A stretch of 64,000 nucleotides of DNA from CAVROP01 sp050008495 (GTDB lineage Bacteria > Acidobacteriota > Terriglobia > UBA7540). Shown in pieces: positions 57,342-64,000 of this stretch. The number at the start of each line of letters is the position of its first letter. Within the stretch, counting starts at the first letter, position 1. The translations under genes were made by a program, and so were the position numbers. The notes below the pieces were generated by a model that saw only the letters and a program-made list of their open reading frames with translations, did no database searches and was not told the origin of the DNA. The stretch is from assembly GCA_050008495.1 (NCBI GenBank), contig JBEKMN010000041.1, positions 8,477 through 72,476 of the forward strand, given 5' to 3'.

Positions 57342-57854
57342 CTATTCCGAGCGGCTTGCAGAAGCCCCGCGGCGCGCCACTTTCAGCGGGAACGAGATCG
57401 GCACACTGGTGGGCGGAAGGCAGGCGTGGTCGTTGCAGGCCTGGTACGCGAACTTCCCCTTGACCTCGTAGTCGCCGGGCGGCACTTTGGGATCGAGTTG
57501 AAAGGCGACATCAACACGAACCGTTCCCTCGTAAACGGAAAGGGGCGTGTCCGAAAAGGCGAACTTCCTCGGTTCCCCTTTCGGGTAAGTAATATCATTC
57601 CGGGTGACTGCTTTATTCGGATCGAGCTTGACTTCTGTAGGAATCAGATAGTCGAGAGTAGGATGATGATCATTGATGTGGTAGCCGGGAAGAACTTCCG
57701 CCACCACCGTCGCCTTCACGACGGAATCGGGTCGCGCCGCTCCTGGCGCCATCGCGACCTTGGCTTTAACCACCTGCTCCGGCGCCTGCGCGCAAACCGC
57801 CGCACAGACCAGAGCGAATGAGAAAACGAGCGCAACGAAAGTCCTCATATTCAC
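57342..57854 (-). CDS. DsbD N-terminal-domain-like periplasmic protein
   Basis: This 170-residue protein has a signal peptide (FVALVFSFALVCAAVCAQ) and an immunoglobulin-like domain as in DsbD-alpha, including GYHINDHHPTLDYLIPTEV and the redox Cys pair in YQACNDHACLPP. In DsbD this domain passes electrons from the membrane domain to periplasmic partners. Here it is a separate protein, with the membrane part provided by ccdA and the thioredoxin part by the TlpA-like neighbour. Confidence 0.88.
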   Translation of the reverse strand: MNMRTFVALVFSFALVCAAVCAQAPEQVVKAKVAMAPGAARPDSVVKATVVAEVLPGYHINDHHPTLDYLIPTEVKLDPNKAVTRNDITYPKGEPRKFAFSDTPLSVYEGTVRVDVAFQLDPKVPPGDYEVKGKFAYQACNDHACLPPTSVPISFPLKVARRGASASRSE

Positions 57855-57872
57855 CTTTTTCGCATTCCCTTG

Positions 57873-57944
57873 ATCGGGAAATCGGGAGATCGGGAGGCCG
57901 CCTTCTTCGCCTGACCGGCTAATCTTCCGATCTCCAGATCACCC
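57873..57944. repeat. Octamer inverted pair
   Basis: The left arm is ATCGGGAA, ATCGGGAG, ATCGGGAG; the right arm is ATCTTCCG, ATCTCCAG, ATCACCCG. It fills the gap between the TlpA-like gene stop and the DsbD-domain gene. Confidence 0.8.
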
Positions 57945-57952
57945 GACCCGGT

Positions 57953-58855
57953 TCACGATCCCGACTTCAGCAGCTTCTCCATCTGCAATCGCGCCAGCTT
58001 CATGCTGACTTGGCATTGCCGGTCCACGTGGCGGCATTTCAGCACCGTCATATTACAGCCGCACGGGCAATTCTGATCGCCGAGTTGCTTCTTCAAAGCC
58101 TGTTTCTGCTCGGCGGTCAGCTTGCTCAAGTTCAAGCCGGGGATTTCCGAATCGATGGCGGCGGGATCGCCCAGCGCGATTTTGGTTTCGGTTCCCGCCA
58201 CCATGGCCGGCCTGAAATCCGATTTCTCCGCGGTCGGACTCATGGCCAGCAGTTGCTGCACTTCTTCCTCGATGATGGCGGGATTGATGCCGCCGGTGTG
58301 CTTGGCATAAATGCGGCCGTCACGCCCGATCAAAAACGTGGTTGGCAACCCAAGAATTCCTCCGTAAAGTTCCCCGATCCGCTGGTTGCCGACCGCGACC
58401 GGATAGTTCATCCTGAACTCCTTGTAGAAATCCACAACCGGCCCGGGTTCGTCGTCCATCGAAATGCCGATCATGGAAAAGCCCTGGCTGGCGTACTTCT
58501 CCTGCATGACAACGAATCCCGGAATCTCTGCCCGGCAAGGCCCGCACCAGGTCGCCCAGAAATCCAGCACCACCACTTTGCCTTTGTAGTCGGCCAAGTC
58601 CAGCCTTTTGCCTTCGATGTCAGTCAGTGAAATCCCCGGAGCGTCGGGGTGTTCGGTGTCGCCGTTGGCCTGGATCATCACGGCCGGATGGATCCAGTAC
58701 CGGTTGACAAGGTACAATCCCGCGACGACGAGTACCACCAAGACCGCTCCGACCAGCAGTTTGCCTCGGCTCGCGGTTCGAGCCGGCTGGACACCAGGCT
58801 CGAGTGGCTCAGGCGTCCCTCCGTTCGCAGAACTTTCAGGTTGATTCAAGTCCAT
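57953..58855 (-). CDS. TlpA/ResA-type thioredoxin with C-terminal CxCGCN module
   Basis: This 300-residue protein has an N-terminal membrane anchor (about 32-54), a TlpA-like domain with WCGPC in FWATWCGPCRAEIP (about 105), and LGLPTTFLIGRDG with the cis-Pro. The added C-terminal domain (238-300) carries C-x-CGCN-x5-C-x6-C and matches the protein at 56927-57340. The thioredoxin part probably reduces apocytochrome c or other substrates outside the membrane. The extra module is the unusual part. Confidence 0.88.
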   Translation of the reverse strand: MDLNQPESSANGGTPEPLEPGVQPARTASRGKLLVGAVLVVLVVAGLYLVNRYWIHPAVMIQANGDTEHPDAPGISLTDIEGKRLDLADYKGKVVVLDFWATWCGPCRAEIPGFVVMQEKYASQGFSMIGISMDDEPGPVVDFYKEFRMNYPVAVGNQRIGELYGGILGLPTTFLIGRDGRIYAKHTGGINPAIIEEEVQQLLAMSPTAEKSDFRPAMVAGTETKIALGDPAAIDSEIPGLNLSKLTAEQKQALKKQLGDQNCPCGCNMTVLKCRHVDRQCQVSMKLARLQMEKLLKSGS

Positions 58856-58872
58856 GTCCTCTCCCTTAACTC

Positions 58873-59790
58873 CTATCCCTTCCTCTCCGCATGAGGCAGC
58901 GAAGCGGCCTTGGCCCTTGCCGCGGGCGCCACCTGGTCACCCACTCTCTTGTTTGCGGGTTTCACACTCCCTGATTCCTCCGTGGCGACGGCTGTGACCG
59001 GTTGCCGCAGCGCGGGTTTACGGCGAAGAATAAGCGCTAGCCATACCGCCGCTGCGAGGGCCAGAATCGCAATGAATTGCGAAGTTGACAAAAGATGATT
59101 AAAGACGAACCCGCGGTCCTCATCGCCGCGCAGGAACTCGATGAAATAGCGGGCTCCGGCATAAAGAGCAAGATAAAGCACAAAAATCTCGCCATCGCGG
59201 GCTTTCCTCGGATATCTCCAGATCAGGATTGCAAAGATGGAGAGCGAGGCTAAACACATGATGGGCTGAGTCGGGATCAGCGGAATATTCAGCGGTGTTC
59301 CAGCCACTTGGTGGGCCAAAGGGTCTGTGAACACCACACCCCACGCGGAGGTGGTGGGCTTGCCGTAATCACACCCGGCTGCAAAGCAGCCAATGCGGCC
59401 AAGGCCAAGTCCCAGCGAGATGGCCGGAGCGTAAACGTCAACCACCTTCCAGGCTGGAAGATGATGAAGGCGGATATACCAAACCGCAAACAACAACGCA
59501 GCGATAAATCCACCGTAAAAAACCCCGCCCGCTAAGAACGTATCCCGACTGAAGATTTCCCCCGGATACTCCCGGTAGTAACCCCAGTTGGAAATCACCA
59601 TCAACACCTTCGCGCCCACCAGCGCCACGAGCAGCAGCCAGGTGCTGAAGTCGAGCAAGAGCCCTGAGTCGAATCCTTCCCGCCGCCCTAGCCGGAGTAT
59701 GGTGCAAATCGCCGCCAGCATGGCCAATACCATCATCGCCCCGTAGGTGGGGAAATGAAACGAACCAATGCTGAACAGAATGGGGTGCAA
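58873..59790 (-). CDS. lgt: Prolipoprotein diacylglyceryl transferase
   Basis: This seven-helix inner-membrane enzyme (305 residues) lipidates the Cys of lipobox precursors. The Lgt signature region GRIGCFAAGCDYGKPT is present, as are HFPTYGAMMVLAML at the start, GGVFYGG and the ARYFIEFLRGDEDRG segment. The C-terminal ~45 residues are an unrelated charged tail. It is placed between the TlpA-like gene and ccdA on the same strand. Confidence 0.93.
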   Translation of the reverse strand: MHPILFSIGSFHFPTYGAMMVLAMLAAICTILRLGRREGFDSGLLLDFSTWLLLVALVGAKVLMVISNWGYYREYPGEIFSRDTFLAGGVFYGGFIAALLFAVWYIRLHHLPAWKVVDVYAPAISLGLGLGRIGCFAAGCDYGKPTTSAWGVVFTDPLAHQVAGTPLNIPLIPTQPIMCLASLSIFAILIWRYPRKARDGEIFVLYLALYAGARYFIEFLRGDEDRGFVFNHLLSTSQFIAILALAAAVWLALILRRKPALRQPVTAVATEESGSVKPANKRVGDQVAPAARAKAASLPHAERKG

Positions 59791-59806
59791 AGTAACTCCA
59801 AAAGCC

Positions 59807-59831
59807 AGGGGCTAGGGGCTGGGGGTTAGGG
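59807..59831. repeat. Heptamer direct array, 3-4 units
   Basis: AGGGGCT, AGGGGCT, GGGGGTT, AGGG, just upstream of the lgt start. Confidence 0.6.
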
Positions 59832-59948
59832 ACAACCGCGCCCTCAACCCAAAAACGCTCGTTCTTCGGGCCTGTGTCCCGGCCACCCGGCTATCGACCT
59901 CAACAACCGTCGGTGGCCGCACTCGTCACTCATCACTCATCACTGCTC

Positions 59949-60674
59949 TTAAAGCGTGAAGCGGTTCAGGAACGAGAAATACCGCGAGATCACCGTGAAC
60001 TTATTGGTCGCCATCAGGACGCCGAGAGCAATCAGGAGGACGCCGGAAGCTATCTCGACCGTCTGCAGGTGCTTCCGGAAACCGCCGTAAAGCTTCAAGA
60101 ACTGGCCCAAGCCGAGGCTGGTCAAAAGGAACGGGATCGCCAGCCCGGCTGAGTAGAAGGCCAGAAGAAACATCCCCTGGAAAACCGTGTGCCGCTGTGC
60201 CGCCAGCGCCAGAATCGCAGTCAGGATAGGACCGATGCAGGGCGTCCATCCGAAGGCGAATGCGAACCCGAGAAGAAACGCGCCCACCAGTCCTCGTCTT
60301 GGCTCACCGGTGTCGAGCTTGGCCTGCCGGTAGAGCAGCGGTATCTTCACCAATCCAGTTAGATGCAATCCGAACACGATCACCAGAATGCCAGCCACCA
60401 GGTTAAAAGTGGTGCGCTGTGCCAGCAGAAATTTGCCCACTGCCGTTGCCGAGGCACCCAGAGCCACAAATACGATCGAAAAGCCCACTACGAAAGCAAT
60501 CGAATTGCGCAATATGCGGCCCATGAGCGCAGGGCTCGTCGAGGTCCGCAACTCCTCGATGGTCGCCCCGGAAAGCATCGAGATATAGCCCGGCACCAGG
60601 GGCAAAACGCAGGGGGAAAGAAAAGACACCAGACCCGCCAGCAGCGCGATCGGAATACTCAATTCATGAGTCAT
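59949..60674 (-). CDS. ccdA: Cytochrome c biogenesis protein CcdA (DsbD membrane domain)
   Basis: This six-helix membrane thiol transporter (241 residues) has the two redox Cys in FLSPCVLPLVPGY and GWTPCIGPILTA. It carries reducing equivalents from cytoplasmic thioredoxin to the periplasmic TlpA-like and DsbD-alpha-like proteins encoded next to it, supporting heme attachment to proteins such as the nine-heme cytochrome at 5525. Confidence 0.94.
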   Translation of the reverse strand: MTHELSIPIALLAGLVSFLSPCVLPLVPGYISMLSGATIEELRTSTSPALMGRILRNSIAFVVGFSIVFVALGASATAVGKFLLAQRTTFNLVAGILVIVFGLHLTGLVKIPLLYRQAKLDTGEPRRGLVGAFLLGFAFAFGWTPCIGPILTAILALAAQRHTVFQGMFLLAFYSAGLAIPFLLTSLGLGQFLKLYGGFRKHLQTVEIASGVLLIALGVLMATNKFTVISRYFSFLNRFTL

Positions 60675-60724
60675 GGTTTCAGCCTGCCTCGCGACGCGGC
60701 TCCAATCTAATGGATGCGGAAAGC

Positions 60725-60828
60725 GTCGAGAGGTTAAGGAGCTGAGAATTCGAAACGTTCAGACGCCGCGAACTTTTCGCCTCCTTAACTCCTCGATTCC
60801 AGCCGCCTCGACTTCTCGACCCCTCAAG
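60725..60828. repeat. Octamer inverted pair
   Basis: The left arm is GTCGAGAG, GTTAAGGA, GCTGAGAA. The right arm is six exact 8-mers CTCCTTAA, CTCCTCGA, TTCCAGCC, GCCTCGAC, TTCTCGAC, CCCTCAAG. It lies in the divergent gap between ccdA and the HAD gene. Confidence 0.75.
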
Positions 60829-60887
60829 TGTATCATGACGACAGTCTGTGGAGTCAGGATTAGGGAGACGATTGGAGTCCGCAACTC

Positions 60888-61574
60888 TTGCTGCGCACGA
60901 TCATCTTCGATTTTGACGGGATCCTCGTCGACAGCGAACCGCTTATCATGAAGCTCATCCAGGAGATGGCAGCCCGTGAAGGCTGGGCCCTCTCCGAAGA
61001 TGAGTACTTTGGCGACTACCTCGCTCTCGATGACCGCGGAGTCATCGAGCACCTCTGGCGCACTCACGGACGCCCCCTGAGCATCTCCCACCGCAACGAA
61101 CTGTTGGCCTGGAAAGCAAACGCCTATGAGAAGATCATTCATGATGGCCTGCCGGCCATTCCCGGGGCAGCGGAGTTTGTCCTGGACGCCGCCAACCGCT
61201 TCCCGCTGGCGATCGCCAGTGGAAGTCTGAGGGCGGAAATCGAGCACCTTCTTCGGAAGTTGGGCTTGCGTGAGAAGTTCGCCGTGCTGGCGACCGCGGA
61301 CGACTGCGAGCGCTCGAAACCTGACCCGGAAGTGTATCTTAAAGCCCTCAGCCGCCTGCAAGAGCTACCCCAATTGCGCGAACCGGCGCTCGAACCGATC
61401 GAGTGCCTGGCCATCGAGGACGCCCCTCTCGGAGTTGTGGCCGCGCAGGCCGCCGGAATGAAGTGCCTGGCCCTGGCCCACAGCCGCGACCAAGCCGACC
61501 TCCAACACGCCGATTGGGTCGCGTCGGGGTTCTCAGACGTGAACCTGGAAGCCATCCGCGCCGCGTTCAAGTAA
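60888..61574 (+). CDS. HAD-superfamily phosphatase (beta-phosphoglucomutase-like)
   Basis: This 228-residue protein has the nucleophile motif FDFDGILVDSEP, motif II IASGS, the Lys of KPDPEVYL and acidic motif IV AIEDAPLGVVAA. A four-helix cap (about 16-85) places it in the CbbY/YcjU/Gph group, acting on sugar phosphates. The TTG at 60888 has GGAG about 10 bases upstream; the exact start is uncertain. Confidence 0.88.
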   Translation: MLRTIIFDFDGILVDSEPLIMKLIQEMAAREGWALSEDEYFGDYLALDDRGVIEHLWRTHGRPLSISHRNELLAWKANAYEKIIHDGLPAIPGAAEFVLDAANRFPLAIASGSLRAEIEHLLRKLGLREKFAVLATADDCERSKPDPEVYLKALSRLQELPQLREPALEPIECLAIEDAPLGVVAAQAAGMKCLALAHSRDQADLQHADWVASGFSDVNLEAIRAAFK

Positions 61575-61713
61575 GCCGAAAAATCGGCTCTTCGATTAGG
61601 CTGGCTCTCGTCTGGCTAGATCGAGACGAGACGCCCGCTCTTGGCAAGGCAAAAGCCCCTTGACAAAACGTCGCCCATGGGTTAACTTTGCAGGTGACGA
61701 AGAAAAGGCGAAT

Positions 61714-62673
61714 ATGGGTGCCACATCCAAGAGCGCCATCCTGGTGGGCCCTGCCGGCTGGTCGTACACCGATTGGGCGGGAATCGTTTACCCACACCAC
61801 AAGCCGCGCGGTTTTCACGAGGCCGCGTACCTTGCCCAGTTCTTTGACACCATCGAAATCAACACTTCCTTTTATTCTCCCCCGCGCGCCGAGTTCGTGA
61901 AAGCTTGGGCGGCAAAAATCGCCTTTAACCCCAACTTCAAGTTCAGCGCTAAGCTGTGGAAACGCTTCACGCACGAATGCAACGCCAACCTCCAGGACGA
62001 GAAGGAGTTCAAGCACGGACTGGCGCCGTTGATGAACGACGGCCGGTTGGGGGCTCTTTTACTGCAACTGCCTTGGTCATTCAAGAACACGCCTGAAAAC
62101 CATGAGTACCTGAGCGGCCTCATCATGCAATTCATGGAATACCCGTTGGTGCTGGAAGTGCGCCATGGCTCATGGAACAAGCCGGAGGTCTTTGAATGGC
62201 TGGTTGACCTGGGAGTAGGCTTCTGCAACATCGATCAGCCCGTCATCGGGCAGTCGATCGCTCCTAGCGCCCACGCGACCGCCCCTGTGGGGTATGTCCG
62301 CTTGCACGGCCGCAACTACGACCACTGGTTCACCTCCAACGAGCATCCCGAGGAACGTTATAATTACTTGTATAGCCAAGCTGAATTGGAACCATGGGCG
62401 GCGCGCATCCAGAATGTCGCCCGCAATGCCGAGTTGACTTTTGTTATTACCAATAACCATTTCGAGGGCAAAGCCATCGCTAACGCCCTCCAGTTGATCG
62501 CCCTGCTCAGAAACCAGCGCGTCCGCGTACCCGAAACCCTGCTCGAATCCTACCCGGAGTTGGAAAAAATCGCCGCTCCGGAAACACCCTTCACCCTGCC
62601 CAAGCAGTCCGACCTTCTATTTGCGTCAGGCAATCCAAGCAGCTCCGAAGAATCAGCGCGGAAGAGTAATTGA
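61714..62673 (+). CDS. DUF72 family protein
   Basis: This 319-residue TIM-barrel-like protein has DUF72 features: GPAGWSYTDWAGIVYP near the start, DTIEINTSFYSPP, FKFSAKLWKRFTH, LLLQLPWSFKNTPEN, YVRLHGRNY and FVITNNHFEGKAIANALQL. The function of the family is unsettled; a nuclease or metal-dependent role has been proposed by structure. The ATG at 61714 is chosen over 61660. Its stop codon overlaps the -35 box of the tRNA-Glu promoter. Confidence 0.88.
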   Translation: MGATSKSAILVGPAGWSYTDWAGIVYPHHKPRGFHEAAYLAQFFDTIEINTSFYSPPRAEFVKAWAAKIAFNPNFKFSAKLWKRFTHECNANLQDEKEFKHGLAPLMNDGRLGALLLQLPWSFKNTPENHEYLSGLIMQFMEYPLVLEVRHGSWNKPEVFEWLVDLGVGFCNIDQPVIGQSIAPSAHATAPVGYVRLHGRNYDHWFTSNEHPEERYNYLYSQAELEPWAARIQNVARNAELTFVITNNHFEGKAIANALQLIALLRNQRVRVPETLLESYPELEKIAAPETPFTLPKQSDLLFASGNPSSSEESARKSN

Positions 62674-62699
62674 CAGTATCCAACTCTCACTGCTAGCAT
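62670..62699 (+). promoter_or_regulatory. Promoter of tRNA-Glu
   Basis: A perfect TTGACA (62670-62675), an 18-base spacer and TAGCAT (62694-62699) preceded by TGC (extended -10) stand about 100 bases before the tRNA. Confidence 0.55.
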
Positions 62700-62761
62700 G
62701 TTTTAAGCCTAGCAGCCCGAGTGGCAGAGGGATGGATATCGCGTTTGCCGTTGCTTGTACT

Positions 62762-62789
62762 TTCTGCCTTCTGCTTTCTGCCTTCAGAC
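62762..62789. repeat. Heptamer direct array, 4 units
   Basis: TTCTGCC, TTCTGCT, TTCTGCC, TTCAGAC, located in the tRNA-Glu leader. The unit is the reverse complement of the one at 2660-2687. Confidence 0.65.
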
Positions 62790-62796
62790 TCGTGAG

Positions 62797-62874
62797 GTCC
62801 CCGTCGTCTAGCCCGGCCTAGGACATCGCCCTTTCACGGCGGTAACGCGGGTTCAAATCCCGCCGGGGACGCCA
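62797..62874 (+). tRNA. tRNA-Glu (UUC anticodon)
   Basis: The acceptor stem GTCCCCG pairs with CGGGGAC; the anticodon stem CGCC/GGCG encloses the loop CTTTCAC with anticodon TTC; the T arm is GCGGG-TTCAAAT-CCCGC. The 3' CCA is encoded (62872-62874). It is the likely integration site of the adjacent integrase. Confidence 0.95.
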
Positions 62875-62881
62875 CATCCTT
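62845..62881. other. Putative attachment site at the tRNA-Glu 3' end
   Basis: The T arm and acceptor end of the tRNA, up to the integrase stop codon 7 bases further, is the usual crossover region for tyrosine integrases. The partner att copy would lie beyond the window, so this is inference. Confidence 0.4.
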
Positions 62882-64000
62882 TCAATGACTTACGCCAGTT
62901 TCGCCGGAAACTCGCGGTACAACGACGGTACAAGTTGGTTTCGGCCTGATCATACCCACAACCTTACTCTGGGCGGCCCGCTTATCTGGACTCAGTGCCT
63001 GAGTGTAGGTGTCCAGGGTCATTCTCGAGGTTGCATGACGCAACAGCTCCTGCACGACTTTGACATCCTCGCCATTCGCCTTGAGGATCGACGAAAACGT
63101 GTGGCGAAAGGTATGCCATGATAGCTTCTTGTTGATCCCCAACTCCCGGGCCACAGGTTGGATGTGATCGCGCATAACGGTGCTCAGCCAAACAGGCTGC
63201 TTGCCGCGCTTAGCTCCGGCCCTGTTGGCATCTGTGGCCCACACATAGTCGGATGGTTTTTTGTATGGGGTCAGCTCGTACCAAGCCAGCAGATCCTGGG
63301 CCACATATTCGTCGATAGGCATTAGCTTTCTCGATGCCTCGGTTTTGACGGCGCCGATGTGCTGGTCCACGAGCGACCGAGTCACGCTTACATAAAGCTC
63401 TTTGAAATCGAAATCCTCCCATTTCAGCCCGGCCAGCTCACCGCGGCGCAGACCAGTCGGCATATCGAGAAATACCAGGACCTCGAGAATGTCAGGTGTC
63501 CGTTCGCGTTTTGCCGAGACCCGAACACCTGAGCCTTTGACCGGACCAGTGATGGGATTGCGATCCGTGAAGTCCCACCGAATTGCGTGATTAAAAACGC
63601 TACTCATCGCGTCGCGGATTTTCTCCTTGGTGCCGCCTGCAAGAGGTTTGGTTTCGCCTGACCTGTCCGTGACAAGTGTTCTCAGCCACTCCTCAACCGC
63701 AACGGTTTTGATGGCCCGCAGTTCGAGTTTTCCCCAATGGGGGAGAACCCACCGGTTCAGAACCTGCGTCTTCCGGCTACGCGTCGAATATGCCTTGCCG
63801 TCCCGGCCACAATCAGCGAGCTCGTGGAGTTTGTAATGCTCCACGGCTTCTGTCATGGTGATCGAGGTCAACTCGGTCGGGCCATCGGTGTTGATGTTTA
63901 GCCGCAGTCCAGCCAGCAAATCCTGCAGCTTCTTACTGTTTTCGGGATAGTCCTTGACCGGTCCGATGGTTTTCTTGCGCTCGCGTGAAATTCCGTCCGC
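62882..64000 (-). CDS. Tyrosine site-specific integrase (5' end beyond the window)
   Basis: The open frame enters from the right edge and gives 372 visible residues. It has a SAM-like core-binding domain (about residues 60-160 of the visible part) and a catalytic domain with Arg in PTGLRRGELAGLKWEDF, His-x2-Arg in SWHTFRHTFSS, His in LLRHATSRMTLDTY and the nucleophile Tyr of DTYTQ. It is of the phage/island P4-like group. It points into the tRNA-Glu gene, so a mobile island probably extends to the right. The TTG at 63919 is internal, not the start. Confidence 0.93.
   Translation of the reverse strand, partial: ADGISRERKKTIGPVKDYPENSKKLQDLLAGLRLNINTDGPTELTSITMTEAVEHYKLHELADCGRDGKAYSTRSRKTQVLNRWVLPHWGKLELRAIKTVAVEEWLRTLVTDRSGETKPLAGGTKEKIRDAMSSVFNHAIRWDFTDRNPITGPVKGSGVRVSAKRERTPDILEVLVFLDMPTGLRRGELAGLKWEDFDFKELYVSVTRSLVDQHIGAVKTEASRKLMPIDEYVAQDLLAWYELTPYKKPSDYVWATDANRAGAKRGKQPVWLSTVMRDHIQPVARELGINKKLSWHTFRHTFSSILKANGEDVKVVQELLRHATSRMTLDTYTQALSPDKRAAQSKVVGMIRPKPTCTVVVPRVSGETGVSH

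Noticed and set aside
62700..62760. Possible second tRNA fragment before tRNA-Glu (GCCCGAGTGGCAGAGGGAT resembles a D-arm).
   Set aside because: No matching acceptor, anticodon or T arm can be built around it.

Overview
This window looks like a chromosomal segment of an Acidobacteriota genome (Terriglobia-like, GC-rich). Supporting markers are the C-terminus of an Oar-like TonB-dependent receptor at the left edge, a large protein of the acidobacterial VWFA-related family, a complete pilMNOPQ operon, and intergenic regions dense in short repeats. Taxonomy is inferred from protein content only; no 16S rRNA gene is present.

Layout. 1-7.3 kb: TonB receptor end with a terminator, a GxxExxY (PD-(D/E)XK-like) gene sandwiched between two repeat hairpins, a secreted redoxin, then a Tat-exported small subunit + GMC flavoprotein + nine-heme cytochrome c set, and a PEBP-like protein. 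7.4-11 kb: CBS protein, a ferredoxin-methyltransferase fusion and a B12-type radical SAM protein. 11.4-15.4 kb: amidase, GerMN protein, rph and rdgB in one direction. 15.5-24.6 kb: zinc-ribbon membrane protein, LCM-type methyltransferase, thioesterase, and an alpha-glucan cluster (GH57 branching enzyme, DUF4912, GT4, second GH57). 24.7-31.4 kb: hemQ, nth, ispH, enoyl-ACP reductase-like SDR, tsaE, nnr, FabG-like SDR. 31.5-36.7 kb: SpoIIE-type phosphatase and two amino-acid permeases. 36.8-40.8 kb: thiE, accC, accB, M24 peptidase. 41-46.7 kb: HTH regulator plus pilMNOPQ. 47-52.1 kb: three secreted proteins. 52.5-56.9 kb: two tiny membrane proteins, cca, gltX, phosphodiesterase. 56.9-60.7 kb: a thiol/disulfide cluster (Cys-module protein, DsbD N-domain protein, TlpA-like protein, lgt, ccdA). 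60.9-64 kb: HAD phosphatase, DUF72, tRNA-Glu, and a tyrosine integrase running off the right edge, the likely border of a genomic island.

The strongest unexplained signal is the intergenic DNA. At more than twenty loci it consists of degenerate tandem arrays whose unit is 7 or 8 bp. The unit sequence differs from place to place, but the unit length and often an inverted two-armed layout are kept. Arms often start or stop exactly at stop codons and supply start codons, C-terminal tails and even part of a signal peptide. The closest known parallel is the heptameric STRR repeats of cyanobacteria. Longer palindromic repeat families (GCAA/TTTC double hairpins, GGGGCGGTT palindromes, GTAGCGC hairpins, GCGGGCGTC elements) are interspersed. 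The GxxExxY nuclease-like gene is the only gene flanked on both sides by arrays of one common unit. This makes it a candidate enzyme for such repeats, in the way RAYT proteins relate to REP elements. That link is inference.
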